DNA of 32,032 nucleotides from an uncultured Eubacteriales bacterium (GTDB lineage: Bacteria > Bacillota > Clostridia > Christensenellales > Aristaeellaceae): assembly GCA_902793245.1 (NCBI GenBank), contig CADBCX010000010.1, forward strand, positions 1 to 32,032. Reading direction: 5' to 3'. The position numbers were made by a program, and so were the translations under genes. Below are positions 23,490 through 32,029 of this stretch, one piece after another (position 1 is the first letter of the stretch; every line of letters starts with the position of its first letter). A model generated the notes under the pieces. That model saw nothing but the letters and a program-made list of their open reading frames with translations. It was not told the DNA's origin and did no database searches.

Positions 23490-25907
23490 TTACACGTTTT
23501 CCGCCGCGCAGAGCCAGCTGATTTCGATGGTGCGGTCCGCGGTGAACGCCGTGTTGTTGTCGGCGATCACGAAAATACGGAACCCACTTTTCAGCTTGTT
23601 ATCGTATCCCAAATGCACAAGATACCGTCCGTCGCCGCCGTTCGCCGCCAGCAGGACGCTGTAATTCGTGCTGGAAAAAGGCGTCTGGAAGGTCACGTCC
23701 GCCGTGGCGGTGCGGGTGTCGTTGGCGGTGAAGGTCACGGTGGCCAGGCCGCACTCCATGGCCTGCAAATGGGAGTACAGGCGGCGCACAGTGGCCAGCG
23801 GCGCGTTGATGGTGCTGGCCAGGTCCGCTTCGATCACGCCCGCAAAGGCCGTTCCGGCGAACTTCGCGTTTTCCAGCCGCAGCACGGCATTGGCGGTGTC
23901 AAAGCCTGTCAGGGTGGTATCCACGGCAGTCTGCAGTGCCATGCTGTCGAAACCCAGGTCGATCTGGCCGATGGCGATGGTGGAGGAAGTGCTGTTGGAC
24001 AGCCGCAGCAGGGACACCTTGTCCGAATCCGCGGCGCTGGCTTCGGAGCGCAGGATGTTGCGCTTAGCCCGGATGGTAGGGAAGTTCTTCGGCGCGAAGG
24101 AAAGCAGCGGCTGGGCCGTGTTGTTCACCTGCTGGGCCCAGGCGTGGTAGGCGATGAACCACACATAGGACGTGTTCGCCTTGTCGTACAGGTGGATGGT
24201 GTTGTCCTCGGCGATCAGTGTGCCGGAGAACATGATGGCGAAGTCCGCGCGGAAATTGAAAACGCTGTTGTCGTACAGCGCGCCTTCCGCCCGCTTCCAG
24301 AAGGCGCAGTGCTTTACCGCCACGGTGCCGTCGCCGTAGCCGATGCTCACCACCCCGGGATAACCGAAGAACTTGCAGTTCTCGATCAGGTTATTCCCGT
24401 ACACGCCGTAGTGGAAATCCGCCCGGTTGCATTCGCAGTTGCGGTAGGTCACGTCGGTGCACCAGTGGGTGGCCGCCGCGCCCCATTCCTTGCTGAAATG
24501 CAGCCGGTCAAACAGCACCTGGTAACAGCTGTACACGTCGAACAGGTATTCCGTCACGGTGGTCGTGCCGCTGGGCAGGTTCGCCACGTTGTTGCCCACG
24601 ATGTTCTCAAAGGCGATGTTGAAGCCGTATTGGGCGGTGAACAGGCCGTTGTGCCAGGCCATGGAAGAAATATTCTGGGTATGAATGGCGGTGTCGCACA
24701 CGGTCACGTTGCTGCGCTGGATGAGGATTTGGGCGGGATAGCCCGTATTCTTCACCAATATTTTGCCCAGCCGCACGCGAATGGGCGGCGTCAGCTTGTC
24801 CACCCGCACGCACTCCCGCACGCTTGCCATGTCCAGGAACAAATCGAGCGGCTGGATCGCGCCGTAATCGTTGGTCAGGAAGGTCTGCTTGTGGTAATAG
24901 GTGCCGGGATTGCCCTGCCGCGGGCCCAGGTTCAGGCCGCTGGTAACGGAAAGGACGCTGTTGGGAGAACTGGCAAACACGGAATCGAAGTTTGCGTGGG
25001 TCACGCTGGAGATGGTCAGCGTGTCGGGGTCGCCGCCGATTTTCAGGATCACCTGCCCGGCGTTCTGGCTGTCCATCAGCAGGGTGCAGCCGGTGAAATC
25101 TACGTCGGTGTCGATGACGGGGCAGTTGTTCTCCGTGGCGGTTTTCAGGTAAATGGTGCCGCCGTGGCAGACGAGGGGCACCCCGAAGCGTTTGGCAAGC
25201 AGCGCGGCCAGCCGCACGGGCACGGTGTCGTCGGACACGCCGTCGCACTTCGCGCCGAACATCTGGGGCGTCACGCACCGGTGCACCAGGGACATGCTCT
25301 CCACCCGGGCCACGTAGGCTTCCCATTCCGCCGCCGTGCCGTCGTAGCCGTTTTCCCGGGCGAGGAGGTAGCTGTTTTCCGCGTCCAGGGTGATGTCCTC
25401 CAGCAGGAGGGAATGGCCCTCCGTGGTCACATGCTTGAGTCCCGCGTAACTGGCGGCGCAGAGCATGTGGGCGGTCATGTCCTTGGCGTCCGCCAGGGCC
25501 ACGCTGGTGTTGGCCCACAGGTCCTCCATGTCGGAAGCGGCCTGCAGAGCGTCCTGAATGGCGGTGGGATACCGGTGCTCCACCTGCTCGCTGATGGGCG
25601 GCAGGTCGCCCACGTCCAGGTAGAACAGTTCACTGTTCCAGGCGAGGGTGTCGTTCCCCAGGATTTCCACCCAGGCGCGGATGCGGCCCGGCAGCTCCGT
25701 CAGGGAGGACGGCACCACCGCCAGCCCGTCCCGGATCTGCAGCGCTTCCGGCCTGCCGTCCGGCAGGAGCAGCATCAGCTGGGCGCTCTGCCGGTCGCTG
25801 ATCTGGGGAAGCAAAAACCGCAGGGTTTGGGTGTCATGGTCTGTTTCCTGGCCGATGGCGCAGCTGCGCGGCGCGGGCTGCCGGCCGGAAAATCTGAAAG
25901 TAATCAT
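23490..25907 (-). CDS. Phage tail-spike-like protein: BppU-type N-domain and beta-helix
   Basis: An 805-residue protein built like a phage receptor-binding or tail-spike protein. Residues 1-100 resemble a BppU-type baseplate domain (MITFRFSGRQPAP, later AWVEILGNDTLAWNSELFYLDV). A helical section carries the phage-fibre motif ENGYDGTAAEWEAYV near 185-200. At 217-228 FGAKCDGVSDDT is the opening motif of pectate-lyase-like beta-helices; the helix runs to about residue 700. The C-terminal ~75 residues resemble a small capping domain. The ATG has AAAGGAGG at 7 nt. No other phage gene is nearby, so its role is unclear: a prophage remnant, a domesticated adhesin or a cell-surface hydrolase. Confidence 0.78.
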   Translation of the reverse strand: MITFRFSGRQPAPRSCAIGQETDHDTQTLRFLLPQISDRQSAQLMLLLPDGRPEALQIRDGLAVVPSSLTELPGRIRAWVEILGNDTLAWNSELFYLDVGDLPPISEQVEHRYPTAIQDALQAASDMEDLWANTSVALADAKDMTAHMLCAASYAGLKHVTTEGHSLLLEDITLDAENSYLLARENGYDGTAAEWEAYVARVESMSLVHRCVTPQMFGAKCDGVSDDTVPVRLAALLAKRFGVPLVCHGGTIYLKTATENNCPVIDTDVDFTGCTLLMDSQNAGQVILKIGGDPDTLTISSVTHANFDSVFASSPNSVLSVTSGLNLGPRQGNPGTYYHKQTFLTNDYGAIQPLDLFLDMASVRECVRVDKLTPPIRVRLGKILVKNTGYPAQILIQRSNVTVCDTAIHTQNISSMAWHNGLFTAQYGFNIAFENIVGNNVANLPSGTTTVTEYLFDVYSCYQVLFDRLHFSKEWGAAATHWCTDVTYRNCECNRADFHYGVYGNNLIENCKFFGYPGVVSIGYGDGTVAVKHCAFWKRAEGALYDNSVFNFRADFAIMFSGTLIAEDNTIHLYDKANTSYVWFIAYHAWAQQVNNTAQPLLSFAPKNFPTIRAKRNILRSEASAADSDKVSLLRLSNSTSSTIAIGQIDLGFDSMALQTAVDTTLTGFDTANAVLRLENAKFAGTAFAGVIEADLASTINAPLATVRRLYSHLQAMECGLATVTFTANDTRTATADVTFQTPFSSTNYSVLLAANGGDGRYLVHLGYDNKLKSGFRIFVIADNNTAFTADRTIEISWLCAAENV

Positions 25908-25954
25908 CCTGAATCCTCCTTTCGTTTTACCGGCACTATACCCTGTTTCCTGAG

Positions 25955-26009
25955 AAAAAAAGAGTCCCTCACGGCCTGCCGGGCCGCGGCATAGCCTGAA
26001 CTGTGAGGG
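25955..26009 (-). terminator. Minus-strand terminator upstream of the tail-spike-like gene
   Basis: CCCTCAC (25966-25972) pairs with GTGAGGG (26003-26009) around a 30-nt loop that can itself fold (GGCC pairs). On the minus strand the stem is followed, after CTC, by TTTTTTT (25955-25961). It could end antisense transcription coming from 27331, or attenuate the tail-spike-like gene if the promoter lies upstream. Confidence 0.6.
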
Positions 26010-26020
26010 GGGCGGTTTGG

Positions 26021-26827
26021 ATGGGTTTGTGGGTGGCGGACGGGGAGAAGGGCTTGATGATGGTGGAAGGGGGCGGCTGCCGCCGCGCCGGATCTCCGGG
26101 GGAAGCCCTGTGCGGAGCGCGCGGCAGGATATGGTGCGCCGGGGCGGAGCGCTGCCGGTGCTACGCGGAAGCAACGGGAGACTACCTCTGCGATACGGCG
26201 CTGCCCACGGGCGTGTGCGCCATGGCGGCGCTGGAAAACCAGGTGTATGCCCTGTCCGCCGATGCCGACAGCGTGACGGCTTTCTGCGCGGAAACAGGGG
26301 CAATCCGGGGCTGTGCTCCGGCAGGTGTGTATCCACGGGATATATGCCCGCATCCGGAAGGAAAACTCCTGCTCGTAGCCGGAGGAGCGTCGGGCGAGAT
26401 GATCCTGTTGGATGCCTTCCTGCGCTGCTTAAAGATTTACCGCCTGCCGGGCACGGTTTGCGGCGCGTGCTTTTTGAACAGGGGCATGGCTGCCCTGTGC
26501 GCCGTGGAGCGCGGGGAAACGCTGGCTTCGTGCCTGTATGCCGTCAGTTTCCGAGGCGTTACGGAAGAAATCTTTTCTCTGCCGTCGATGCCTTGCTGCC
26601 TGTGCGGCCTGCCGGACGGCGGATGTATCATGGGCTGCTGCGGGGAAATCATTCATTTCCGGGCAAACAAAAAGACCGCCTTTCGGCAGCCTTTTTCCTG
26701 TCCCCTGCGGCTGTGCGCCGCAAAGGGACATATACTGCTTTGTGAAGCCGGGGAAGGGGTATTTTTCCTTCCTTCCGGGCGCAGGGTGTATGCCGGGGCA
26801 GATGCCCTGGACGCCCTGCTGATCTGA
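26021..26827 (+). CDS. Cys-rich beta-propeller-like protein, function unknown
   Basis: A 268-residue protein with no family I can name. Short repeats resemble YVTN/WD-like propeller blades (for example NQVYALSADADSVTAFCAETG, then PHPEGKLLLVAGGASGEMILLD). It holds 24 cysteines, about 9 percent, including CCLC and GCC clusters near residue 200. No signal peptide or membrane segment is seen. The ATG at 26021 is preferred over a GTG at 26003, which lies inside the terminator stem; the ribosome binding site (GAGGGG) is modest. It is divergent from the tail-spike-like gene and convergent with the small membrane protein gene. Confidence 0.65.
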   Translation: MGLWVADGEKGLMMVEGGGCRRAGSPGEALCGARGRIWCAGAERCRCYAEATGDYLCDTALPTGVCAMAALENQVYALSADADSVTAFCAETGAIRGCAPAGVYPRDICPHPEGKLLLVAGGASGEMILLDAFLRCLKIYRLPGTVCGACFLNRGMAALCAVERGETLASCLYAVSFRGVTEEIFSLPSMPCCLCGLPDGGCIMGCCGEIIHFRANKKTAFRQPFSCPLRLCAAKGHILLCEAGEGVFFLPSGRRVYAGADALDALLI

Positions 26828-26857
26828 CCAGCCGGCCATCATGGGGAAACGGGAAAG

Positions 26858-27331
26858 TCAATAGAGCCGGGGCTTCCGTTCGCGGGCATACATGAGTTCG
26901 GTCTTGTAGCCGCTGCGGATGATGAACTGATACGCTTCATCCTTCTCCCCCGTGGGGCGCATCACCTTGTAACGCCGCAGGCGGTAACACTGGCTCTCCT
27001 GCAGCACAGGCAGATCATCCGCGATCACCTGCGCCAGGGCCCATGTTCTGCGTTGGTTCAGGGGCCTGTGGCCCCATTCGGAAAGCACGTAAGCGCCGAT
27101 CTCTCCCGGCGGACAGACAGAAAAAAAGACGATTCTGGTTCTTTCGATCTGAACCCGGTCAATGTCATACTTGCGCGCTTCCAATACCAGGGGATAAACC
27201 TCATAATACAGCATGCTGCGGCGCATGCGCTCTTTATCCATTTCCTCATGCTGACGGCGGCTGCGATCGTACCACAGAATCAGCAGCATTCCCAATGCGG
27301 CCGCGCACAGAAACACCGTCCACCCGCTCAT
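26858..27331 (-). CDS. Small single-span membrane protein, function unknown
   Basis: A 157-residue protein with one N-terminal membrane segment (GWTVFLCAAALGMLLILWY, residues about 3-21) and a basic, Arg-rich soluble domain (EARKYDIDRVQIERTRIVFF, later YRLRRYKVMRP). No family is recognised. The ATG at 27329-27331 is preferred because GGAG lies 9 nt upstream; an ATG 6 nt earlier would be only 3 nt from that site. The gene is single, with its own promoter, and ends 30 nt from the convergent Cys-rich gene. Confidence 0.7.
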   Translation of the reverse strand: MSGWTVFLCAAALGMLLILWYDRSRRQHEEMDKERMRRSMLYYEVYPLVLEARKYDIDRVQIERTRIVFFSVCPPGEIGAYVLSEWGHRPLNQRRTWALAQVIADDLPVLQESQCYRLRRYKVMRPTGEKDEAYQFIIRSGYKTELMYARERKPRLY

Positions 27332-27363
27332 CCGCATGATCTCCTTTCCGCAAGCTCAGGAGT

Positions 27364-27392
27364 ATTGTATCATCGGCTTTTTCCAAATGCAA
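27364..27392 (-). promoter_or_regulatory. Promoter of the small membrane protein gene
   Basis: Minus-strand TTGCAT (27387-27392) and TACAAT (27364-27369) are 17 nt apart, about 33 nt upstream of the start codon. Confidence 0.6.
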
Positions 27393-27561
27393 CACGATAT
27401 CAGGATTGTTGGCAATTTGTAATAGTTTCGATACCTTCCCTTCATGCCTGCGGCTTTGGCGTAAGAATCCATGACGGAATTGTGATGGCATTGTTGCGGG
27501 TTTTCTGTCGTTTTATGGCGAATGAGAACGCTTTTTCCTGCCCGCGGCAGCGGGAGAGCGG

Positions 27562-27626
27562 AGAGTGCAGAGTACAGAGTTCAGAGGACAGATGGTATAG
27601 TGGACATATTGTGATACACTACCCGT
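27562..27626 (-). repeat. AGAGTNC heptad element, truncated copy E
   Basis: One arm only: AGAGTGC, AGAGTAC, AGAGTTC, AGAGGAC then AGAT (27562-27593), followed by GGTATAGTGGACAT, which matches copy C read from its right end. The opposite heptad arm is missing; the sequence runs into unrelated DNA and then repeat G. The right boundary is approximate. Confidence 0.75.
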
Positions 27627-27676
27627 TGATAAACAGCAGAAAATGGGTCAAGCTGCTTTAAAGCAATAAACAGCAA

Positions 27677-27817
27677 TGTCATCCTGAGCGAAGTGGAGCG
27701 AGAGCGAAACGGAGTCGAAGGATCTTATAGCTGGATATAAGCAGACCTGGCTTATATTCCATTGCGCAGATTCTTCGACTTCGCTTCGCCTCTGGCTCAG
27801 CTTCGCTCAGAATGACA
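27677..27817. repeat. TGTCAT...ATGACA palindromic repeat, copy G
   Basis: Terminal inverted repeats of 17 nt (TGTCATCCTGAGCGAAG and the inverse of TGTCATTCTGAGCGAAG, one mismatch) enclose inner inverted pairs around GGAGTCGAAGGATCT. This TGTCAT-CTGAGCGAAG palindrome is, to my knowledge, a widespread MITE-like intergenic repeat across bacterial phyla. Together with copy E it fills most of the 550-nt gap between mfd and the small membrane protein gene; I see no gene in that gap. Confidence 0.85.
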
Positions 27818-27888
27818 CTTGAATTGAAAGAAATGAAACAGATTGAAAAATGCAAAAGAGCGGGTAAAGCACGATCATTCTGCATTTT

Positions 27889-30800
27889 TCACTCTCTATT
27901 CTGCATTTCCGCTTCCACCTTTTCCAGCAGCGTCACGGCCTGGCGGAGCATTTCCTCGATGGTCAGCTTCGGGTCGCGGAACAGTAGCGCGGGCTCCTTA
28001 TTGGCGGAAAGCAGCAGGCGCTTGTCGGTCTTTTCCAGGGCAGCAAAGAGGGCGACCGGGTCGGGCAGGGCGTTAGGCGCGAACTTGCAGACCAGGGTGT
28101 TCACCACAAAATTGACCCGCTGGATGCCCAGCCGCTGGCAGATGCCCCGCAGATGGGCGATGTCGATGAGGTTCATGACGGGCTCGGGCACGTCGCCGAA
28201 GCGGTCGATCAATTCCTCGATCACATCCTCGCGGGTTTCTCTCGTCTTGATGAGGGCAATGCGCTTGAACACCTCCATCCGCTGGTTTTCGCCCCGGACG
28301 TATTCCGCAGGCAGGTAAGCGTCCACCCGGAGATCGACCCTCGTATCCACCTCCACGGGCACCTCCAGGCCCTTTTCCGCCTGGGCTTCCCGCACGGCTT
28401 CTTCGATGAGGCGGCAGTACATGTCGTAGCCCACCGCCGCCACCTGGCCGGACTGCTCGGGGCCGAAGATGTTGCCCGCGCCGCGGATCTCCAAATCCCG
28501 CATGGCGATGCGGAAACCGGAGCCGAACTCCGTGAACTCCCGGATGGCGGACAGGCGCTTCTGCGCGGTTTCGGACAGCATCTTGTCGGGCCGCACGGTG
28601 AAGTAGGCGTAGGCCACCCGGGTGGAGCGGCCCACGCGCCCGCGCAGCTGGTAGAGCTGGCTGAGGCCGAAGCGGTCGGCGTCATAGACGATGATGGTGT
28701 TGGCCGTGGGCACGTCTAAGCCGTTTTCGATGATGGTGGAGCAGAGCAGCACGTCAAAGCGCCCCTCGTAGAAGTCCAGCATCACGTCCTCCAGCAGGCT
28801 TTCCTTCATCTGCCCGTGGGCCACGGCGATGCGCGCCTCCGGAACCAGCGCCCGCAGGCGGGAGGCAAAGGCGTCAATGTGCTGCACGTGATTATATAAG
28901 AAATAAACCTGCCCCTGCCGGTTCAGCTCCCGCATGATGGCGTCCCGGATCACCGCGTCGTTGTAGTCCAGCACGTAGGTCTGCACGGGATAGCGCTCGT
29001 CCGGCGGGGTCTGGAGCAGGCTCATGTCCCGCACGCCCACCATGGACATGTGCAGGGTGCGGGGAATGGGCGTGGCGGAGAGGGTCAGCACGTCCACGGT
29101 CTTTTTCAGGTGCTTGATGGCCTCCTTGTGGGCCACGCCGAAGCGCTGCTCCTCGTCCACGATGAGCAGGCCCAGGTCCTTGAAATGCACATCCTTGGAC
29201 AAAAGCCGGTGGGTGCCCACCAGGATATCCACCTTGCCCTGGCTCAGCTTGGCCAGGGTCTCCTTTTGCAGCTTGGGGCTGCGGAAGCGGGACAGCACGT
29301 CGATGTTCACCGGGAAATCGGCGAAGCGTTTCAGCATCGTATAATAATGCTGCTGGGCCAGGATGGTGGTGGGAGCCAGCAGCGCCACCTGCTTGCCGTC
29401 CATGACAGCCTTCATGGCGGCGCGGAGGGCCACTTCGGTTTTGCCGTAGCCCACGTCGCCGCACACCAGGCGATCCATGTTGCTGGGCGCTTCCATGTCC
29501 CGGCGAATGTCGTCCACCGCCTTTTCCTGGTCTGGGGTCAGTTCGTAAGGGAAGGCGTCCTCAAATTCCCGCTGCCAGGGGGTGTCCGGGCAGAAGGCGT
29601 GGCCCGGGGTGGCCTGGCGCTCGGCGTAGAGCCGCACCAGGTCGAAGGCCAACTTCTTCAATCCCGCCTTGACCTTGTTCTTCTTTTTCGCCCAGTCGTT
29701 GCCGCTCAGGGAGTTGAGGGGCGGCGCGGCGTCGGGGCCGCCGATGAATTTCTGCACCCGGTCGAACTGGTCGGTGGGCACGTAGAGTTTATCGCTGCCC
29801 TGGTACTGGATCAGCAGGTAGTCCCGGTAGGTGCCTTCGGTCTGCAGCCGCACGGTGCCCTTGAAGATGCCGATGCCGTGGGCCTCGTGGACGACGTAAT
29901 CCCCTTCTTTTAAGTCGGTGAAGGCTTCGATGCGCTCTCCGGCGTTCTGGCGTTTGCGGACTTTCCGGTAGCCGGAGCCGAACAAATCGCTGTCGGCGAT
30001 GACGGCTAACTTGCAGTCCGCCAGGGTGAAGCCGTGGGACAGGGTCTGGGACAGGATCACCGCGTCCCCGGCGTGCGGATTCGGCTTTTCCTCCCCGGTG
30101 GGGGTGGGAACGTCCAAGCCTTCCAGGGCGGTTTGCAGCCGGTGGGAGCGGGCTTCGCCCCCCGCCATCAGCAGGGTCAGGTAGCCCTGCTGCTTCCAGG
30201 CTTTCAGGTCCCCCGCCAAATCCTTGAACCGGTTCACGTATTTCGGCGCATTCACCCCGGCGAATTTCGCAAGCCGGGTAGGTTTCAGCTCGCCCATGCT
30301 CCGCAGGAATTCCATCAGCAGGTGAATGGGCTTGCCGTTCAGGGCGTCCACGGCCTCCTGCCAGTCCCGCAGCAGGGCGGCCTGCTCCGGCACCGCCTCC
30401 TGCCGTTCCAGGGTCAGCTTGAAATCCTCCCGGAAGCCCGCGATGCGGTCATCGCACCGGGCTTTCACCCGTTCGGGCTCCTCGATCACCAGGATGGGAT
30501 TCTCCAGATAATCCCACACCCAGGCGCAGGGAACGTCCAGTGCCCCCGCCCACAGGGCCAGATTGGGAGACTGAATACCCTCCTCCAATTGGTCGGCGTC
30601 CCGGAACAGCCGGGCCACGCCGGTGTCGTAGACCTTGGGCGCGGCGGCTTCCACGATCTCCCCGGAATCTTCGTCCTCGTCCTCCGGCAGCGGCGGCAGG
30701 TCGGGGGACAGCAGACTCTTGGGCAGGCGGTTCAAATGCGCCCGCACCAGGGCGCGGATGTCCCTGGCCCGCTCCTTCGGCAGCAGCCATTCCACCGCGG

Positions 30801-31464
30801 GATAAAACGCCGCTTCCTCCATTTTTTCCAGGCTGCGTTGGCTGATGGGGTCGAAGGCGCGGATGGAGTCCACCTCGTCGTCCCAGAATTCGATGCGGGT
30901 GGCGCTGTTTTCCGCCGGGGAAAAGGCGTCCACGATGTCGCCGCGCAGGGCGCACTGGCCCCGCCCCTCCACCATGTCCACCCGTTCATAGCCCATCTTT
31001 ACCAGCCGGGCGATGACCTCCTGGGGTTCCATATGGTCGCCGGGCCGGAGGGTCACGGCGTATTCCTCATAAGCCGCCACCGGCATCATCCGGCACAGCA
31101 GCGCGTCGGCGCTGAGACACAGGATTTTAATTTCCCCGCGCCGGGCCTTTTGCAGCACGGACAGGCGCTGGAACGCGCTCTCCCGGCTGGCGGTGCCCCG
31201 GGTGAAATTCACGTCGGGGGCGGGCAGCACCGCCGCGCCGCCGCCCAGCCAGGCGCCGCAGTCGTCCGCCGCCCGCATGGCCAGGGCGTCGGAGGACGCG
31301 ATATACACGACGGGCCGGCCGGAAGCGCGCTGCAATAAAGCGGCATAGAAGGGCCGCTGGCCCTCCGCCATATCATAAAGCGCGGATATGCCGTTTGACT
31401 GCGCGTCAAAAGCCTCCCGAAATGCAGGGGAGGCCTGTAAAAATTCCAATACGTTATTCAGCAT
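27889..31464 (-). CDS. mfd: Transcription-repair coupling factor Mfd
   Basis: Mfd removes RNA polymerase stalled at DNA lesions and recruits UvrA. The 1191-residue product has the normal length. The N-terminal UvrB-like region is followed by the RNA-polymerase-interacting domain starting around GDYVVHEAHGIGIF, the RecG-like motor with Walker A GDVGYGKTE and the DEEQRFG box, GRVGRS (motif VI region), and the C-terminal TRCF domain. Its ATG at 31462-31464 lies within the pth coding sequence, overlapping by 11 nt, so the two are co-transcribed. The pth-mfd pair is common in Bacillota. Confidence 0.97.
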   Translation of the reverse strand: MLNNVLEFLQASPAFREAFDAQSNGISALYDMAEGQRPFYAALLQRASGRPVVYIASSDALAMRAADDCGAWLGGGAAVLPAPDVNFTRGTASRESAFQRLSVLQKARRGEIKILCLSADALLCRMMPVAAYEEYAVTLRPGDHMEPQEVIARLVKMGYERVDMVEGRGQCALRGDIVDAFSPAENSATRIEFWDDEVDSIRAFDPISQRSLEKMEEAAFYPAVEWLLPKERARDIRALVRAHLNRLPKSLLSPDLPPLPEDEDEDSGEIVEAAAPKVYDTGVARLFRDADQLEEGIQSPNLALWAGALDVPCAWVWDYLENPILVIEEPERVKARCDDRIAGFREDFKLTLERQEAVPEQAALLRDWQEAVDALNGKPIHLLMEFLRSMGELKPTRLAKFAGVNAPKYVNRFKDLAGDLKAWKQQGYLTLLMAGGEARSHRLQTALEGLDVPTPTGEEKPNPHAGDAVILSQTLSHGFTLADCKLAVIADSDLFGSGYRKVRKRQNAGERIEAFTDLKEGDYVVHEAHGIGIFKGTVRLQTEGTYRDYLLIQYQGSDKLYVPTDQFDRVQKFIGGPDAAPPLNSLSGNDWAKKKNKVKAGLKKLAFDLVRLYAERQATPGHAFCPDTPWQREFEDAFPYELTPDQEKAVDDIRRDMEAPSNMDRLVCGDVGYGKTEVALRAAMKAVMDGKQVALLAPTTILAQQHYYTMLKRFADFPVNIDVLSRFRSPKLQKETLAKLSQGKVDILVGTHRLLSKDVHFKDLGLLIVDEEQRFGVAHKEAIKHLKKTVDVLTLSATPIPRTLHMSMVGVRDMSLLQTPPDERYPVQTYVLDYNDAVIRDAIMRELNRQGQVYFLYNHVQHIDAFASRLRALVPEARIAVAHGQMKESLLEDVMLDFYEGRFDVLLCSTIIENGLDVPTANTIIVYDADRFGLSQLYQLRGRVGRSTRVAYAYFTVRPDKMLSETAQKRLSAIREFTEFGSGFRIAMRDLEIRGAGNIFGPEQSGQVAAVGYDMYCRLIEEAVREAQAEKGLEVPVEVDTRVDLRVDAYLPAEYVRGENQRMEVFKRIALIKTRETREDVIEELIDRFGDVPEPVMNLIDIAHLRGICQRLGIQRVNFVVNTLVCKFAPNALPDPVALFAALEKTDKRLLLSANKEPALLFRDPKLTIEEMLRQAVTLLEKVEAEMQNRE

Positions 31465-32029
31465 GGCGTTTGTTGAAGCGGTTCATCGCCGCGTCGATGC
31501 CGTGTTCCGCCCAGCACAGGGCGGCGTCCGCGGCGGTCATGTAGGCGTCGAAGGCGATTTTCCGCTCCTCCTCCGTCTGAAATTTGCTCAGCACCCAGTC
31601 CGCCAGATCCCATTCCGGCGGCGGCGCGCCCATCCCGACCCGCACCCGGGGAAAGTCTCCCGACCCGGTGCACTGCACGATGTGGCGCAGGCCGTTGTGG
31701 GTGCCGGGGCCGCCCTTGGCCCGGACGCGCACCTGACCGAAGGGCAGGTCGATGTCGTCCACCAGCAGCAGCACGTCCTTGGGCTCCAGTTTGTACCAGC
31801 TCATGGCCTCCTGCACCGTCAGGCCCGACAGGTTCATGTAGGTCTGGGGCTTGATGAGCACCAGCTTTTGCCCCTTGTAGATCGTTTCCCCAATGGTGCC
31901 CTGAAATTTCAGCTTCTTGATGGGCGTGTCCAGCTTCGCCGCAATGATGCCGATCACGTCATACCCCACGTTGTGGCGGGTGTGTTCATACTTTTCGCCC
32001 GGATTGCCCAGGCCCACGATGGCTAACAT
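31454..32029 (-). CDS. pth: Peptidyl-tRNA hydrolase
   Basis: Pth releases tRNA from prematurely dissociated peptidyl-tRNA. The 191-residue product carries the family start VGLGNPGEKYEHTRHNVGY with the catalytic His19, the KPQTYMNLSG stretch with the substrate-contacting Asn, and VDDIDLPFG with the catalytic-site Asp. The length is typical. The start codon is 3 nt from the right edge, so the ribosome binding site is outside the window. It overlaps mfd by 11 nt. Confidence 0.97.
   Translation of the reverse strand: MLAIVGLGNPGEKYEHTRHNVGYDVIGIIAAKLDTPIKKLKFQGTIGETIYKGQKLVLIKPQTYMNLSGLTVQEAMSWYKLEPKDVLLLVDDIDLPFGQVRVRAKGGPGTHNGLRHIVQCTGSGDFPRVRVGMGAPPPEWDLADWVLSKFQTEEERKIAFDAYMTAADAALCWAEHGIDAAMNRFNKRHAE

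Noticed and set aside
23355..25994. 879-codon plus-strand open frame opposite the tail-spike-like gene
   Set aside because: Antisense shadow. The minus strand has the domain motifs and ribosome binding site.
27679..27885. Minus-strand frame with an ILSEAEPEAKRSRRI-like translation
   Set aside because: It is the translation of palindromic repeat G; such frames are commonly mis-annotated as hypothetical proteins.
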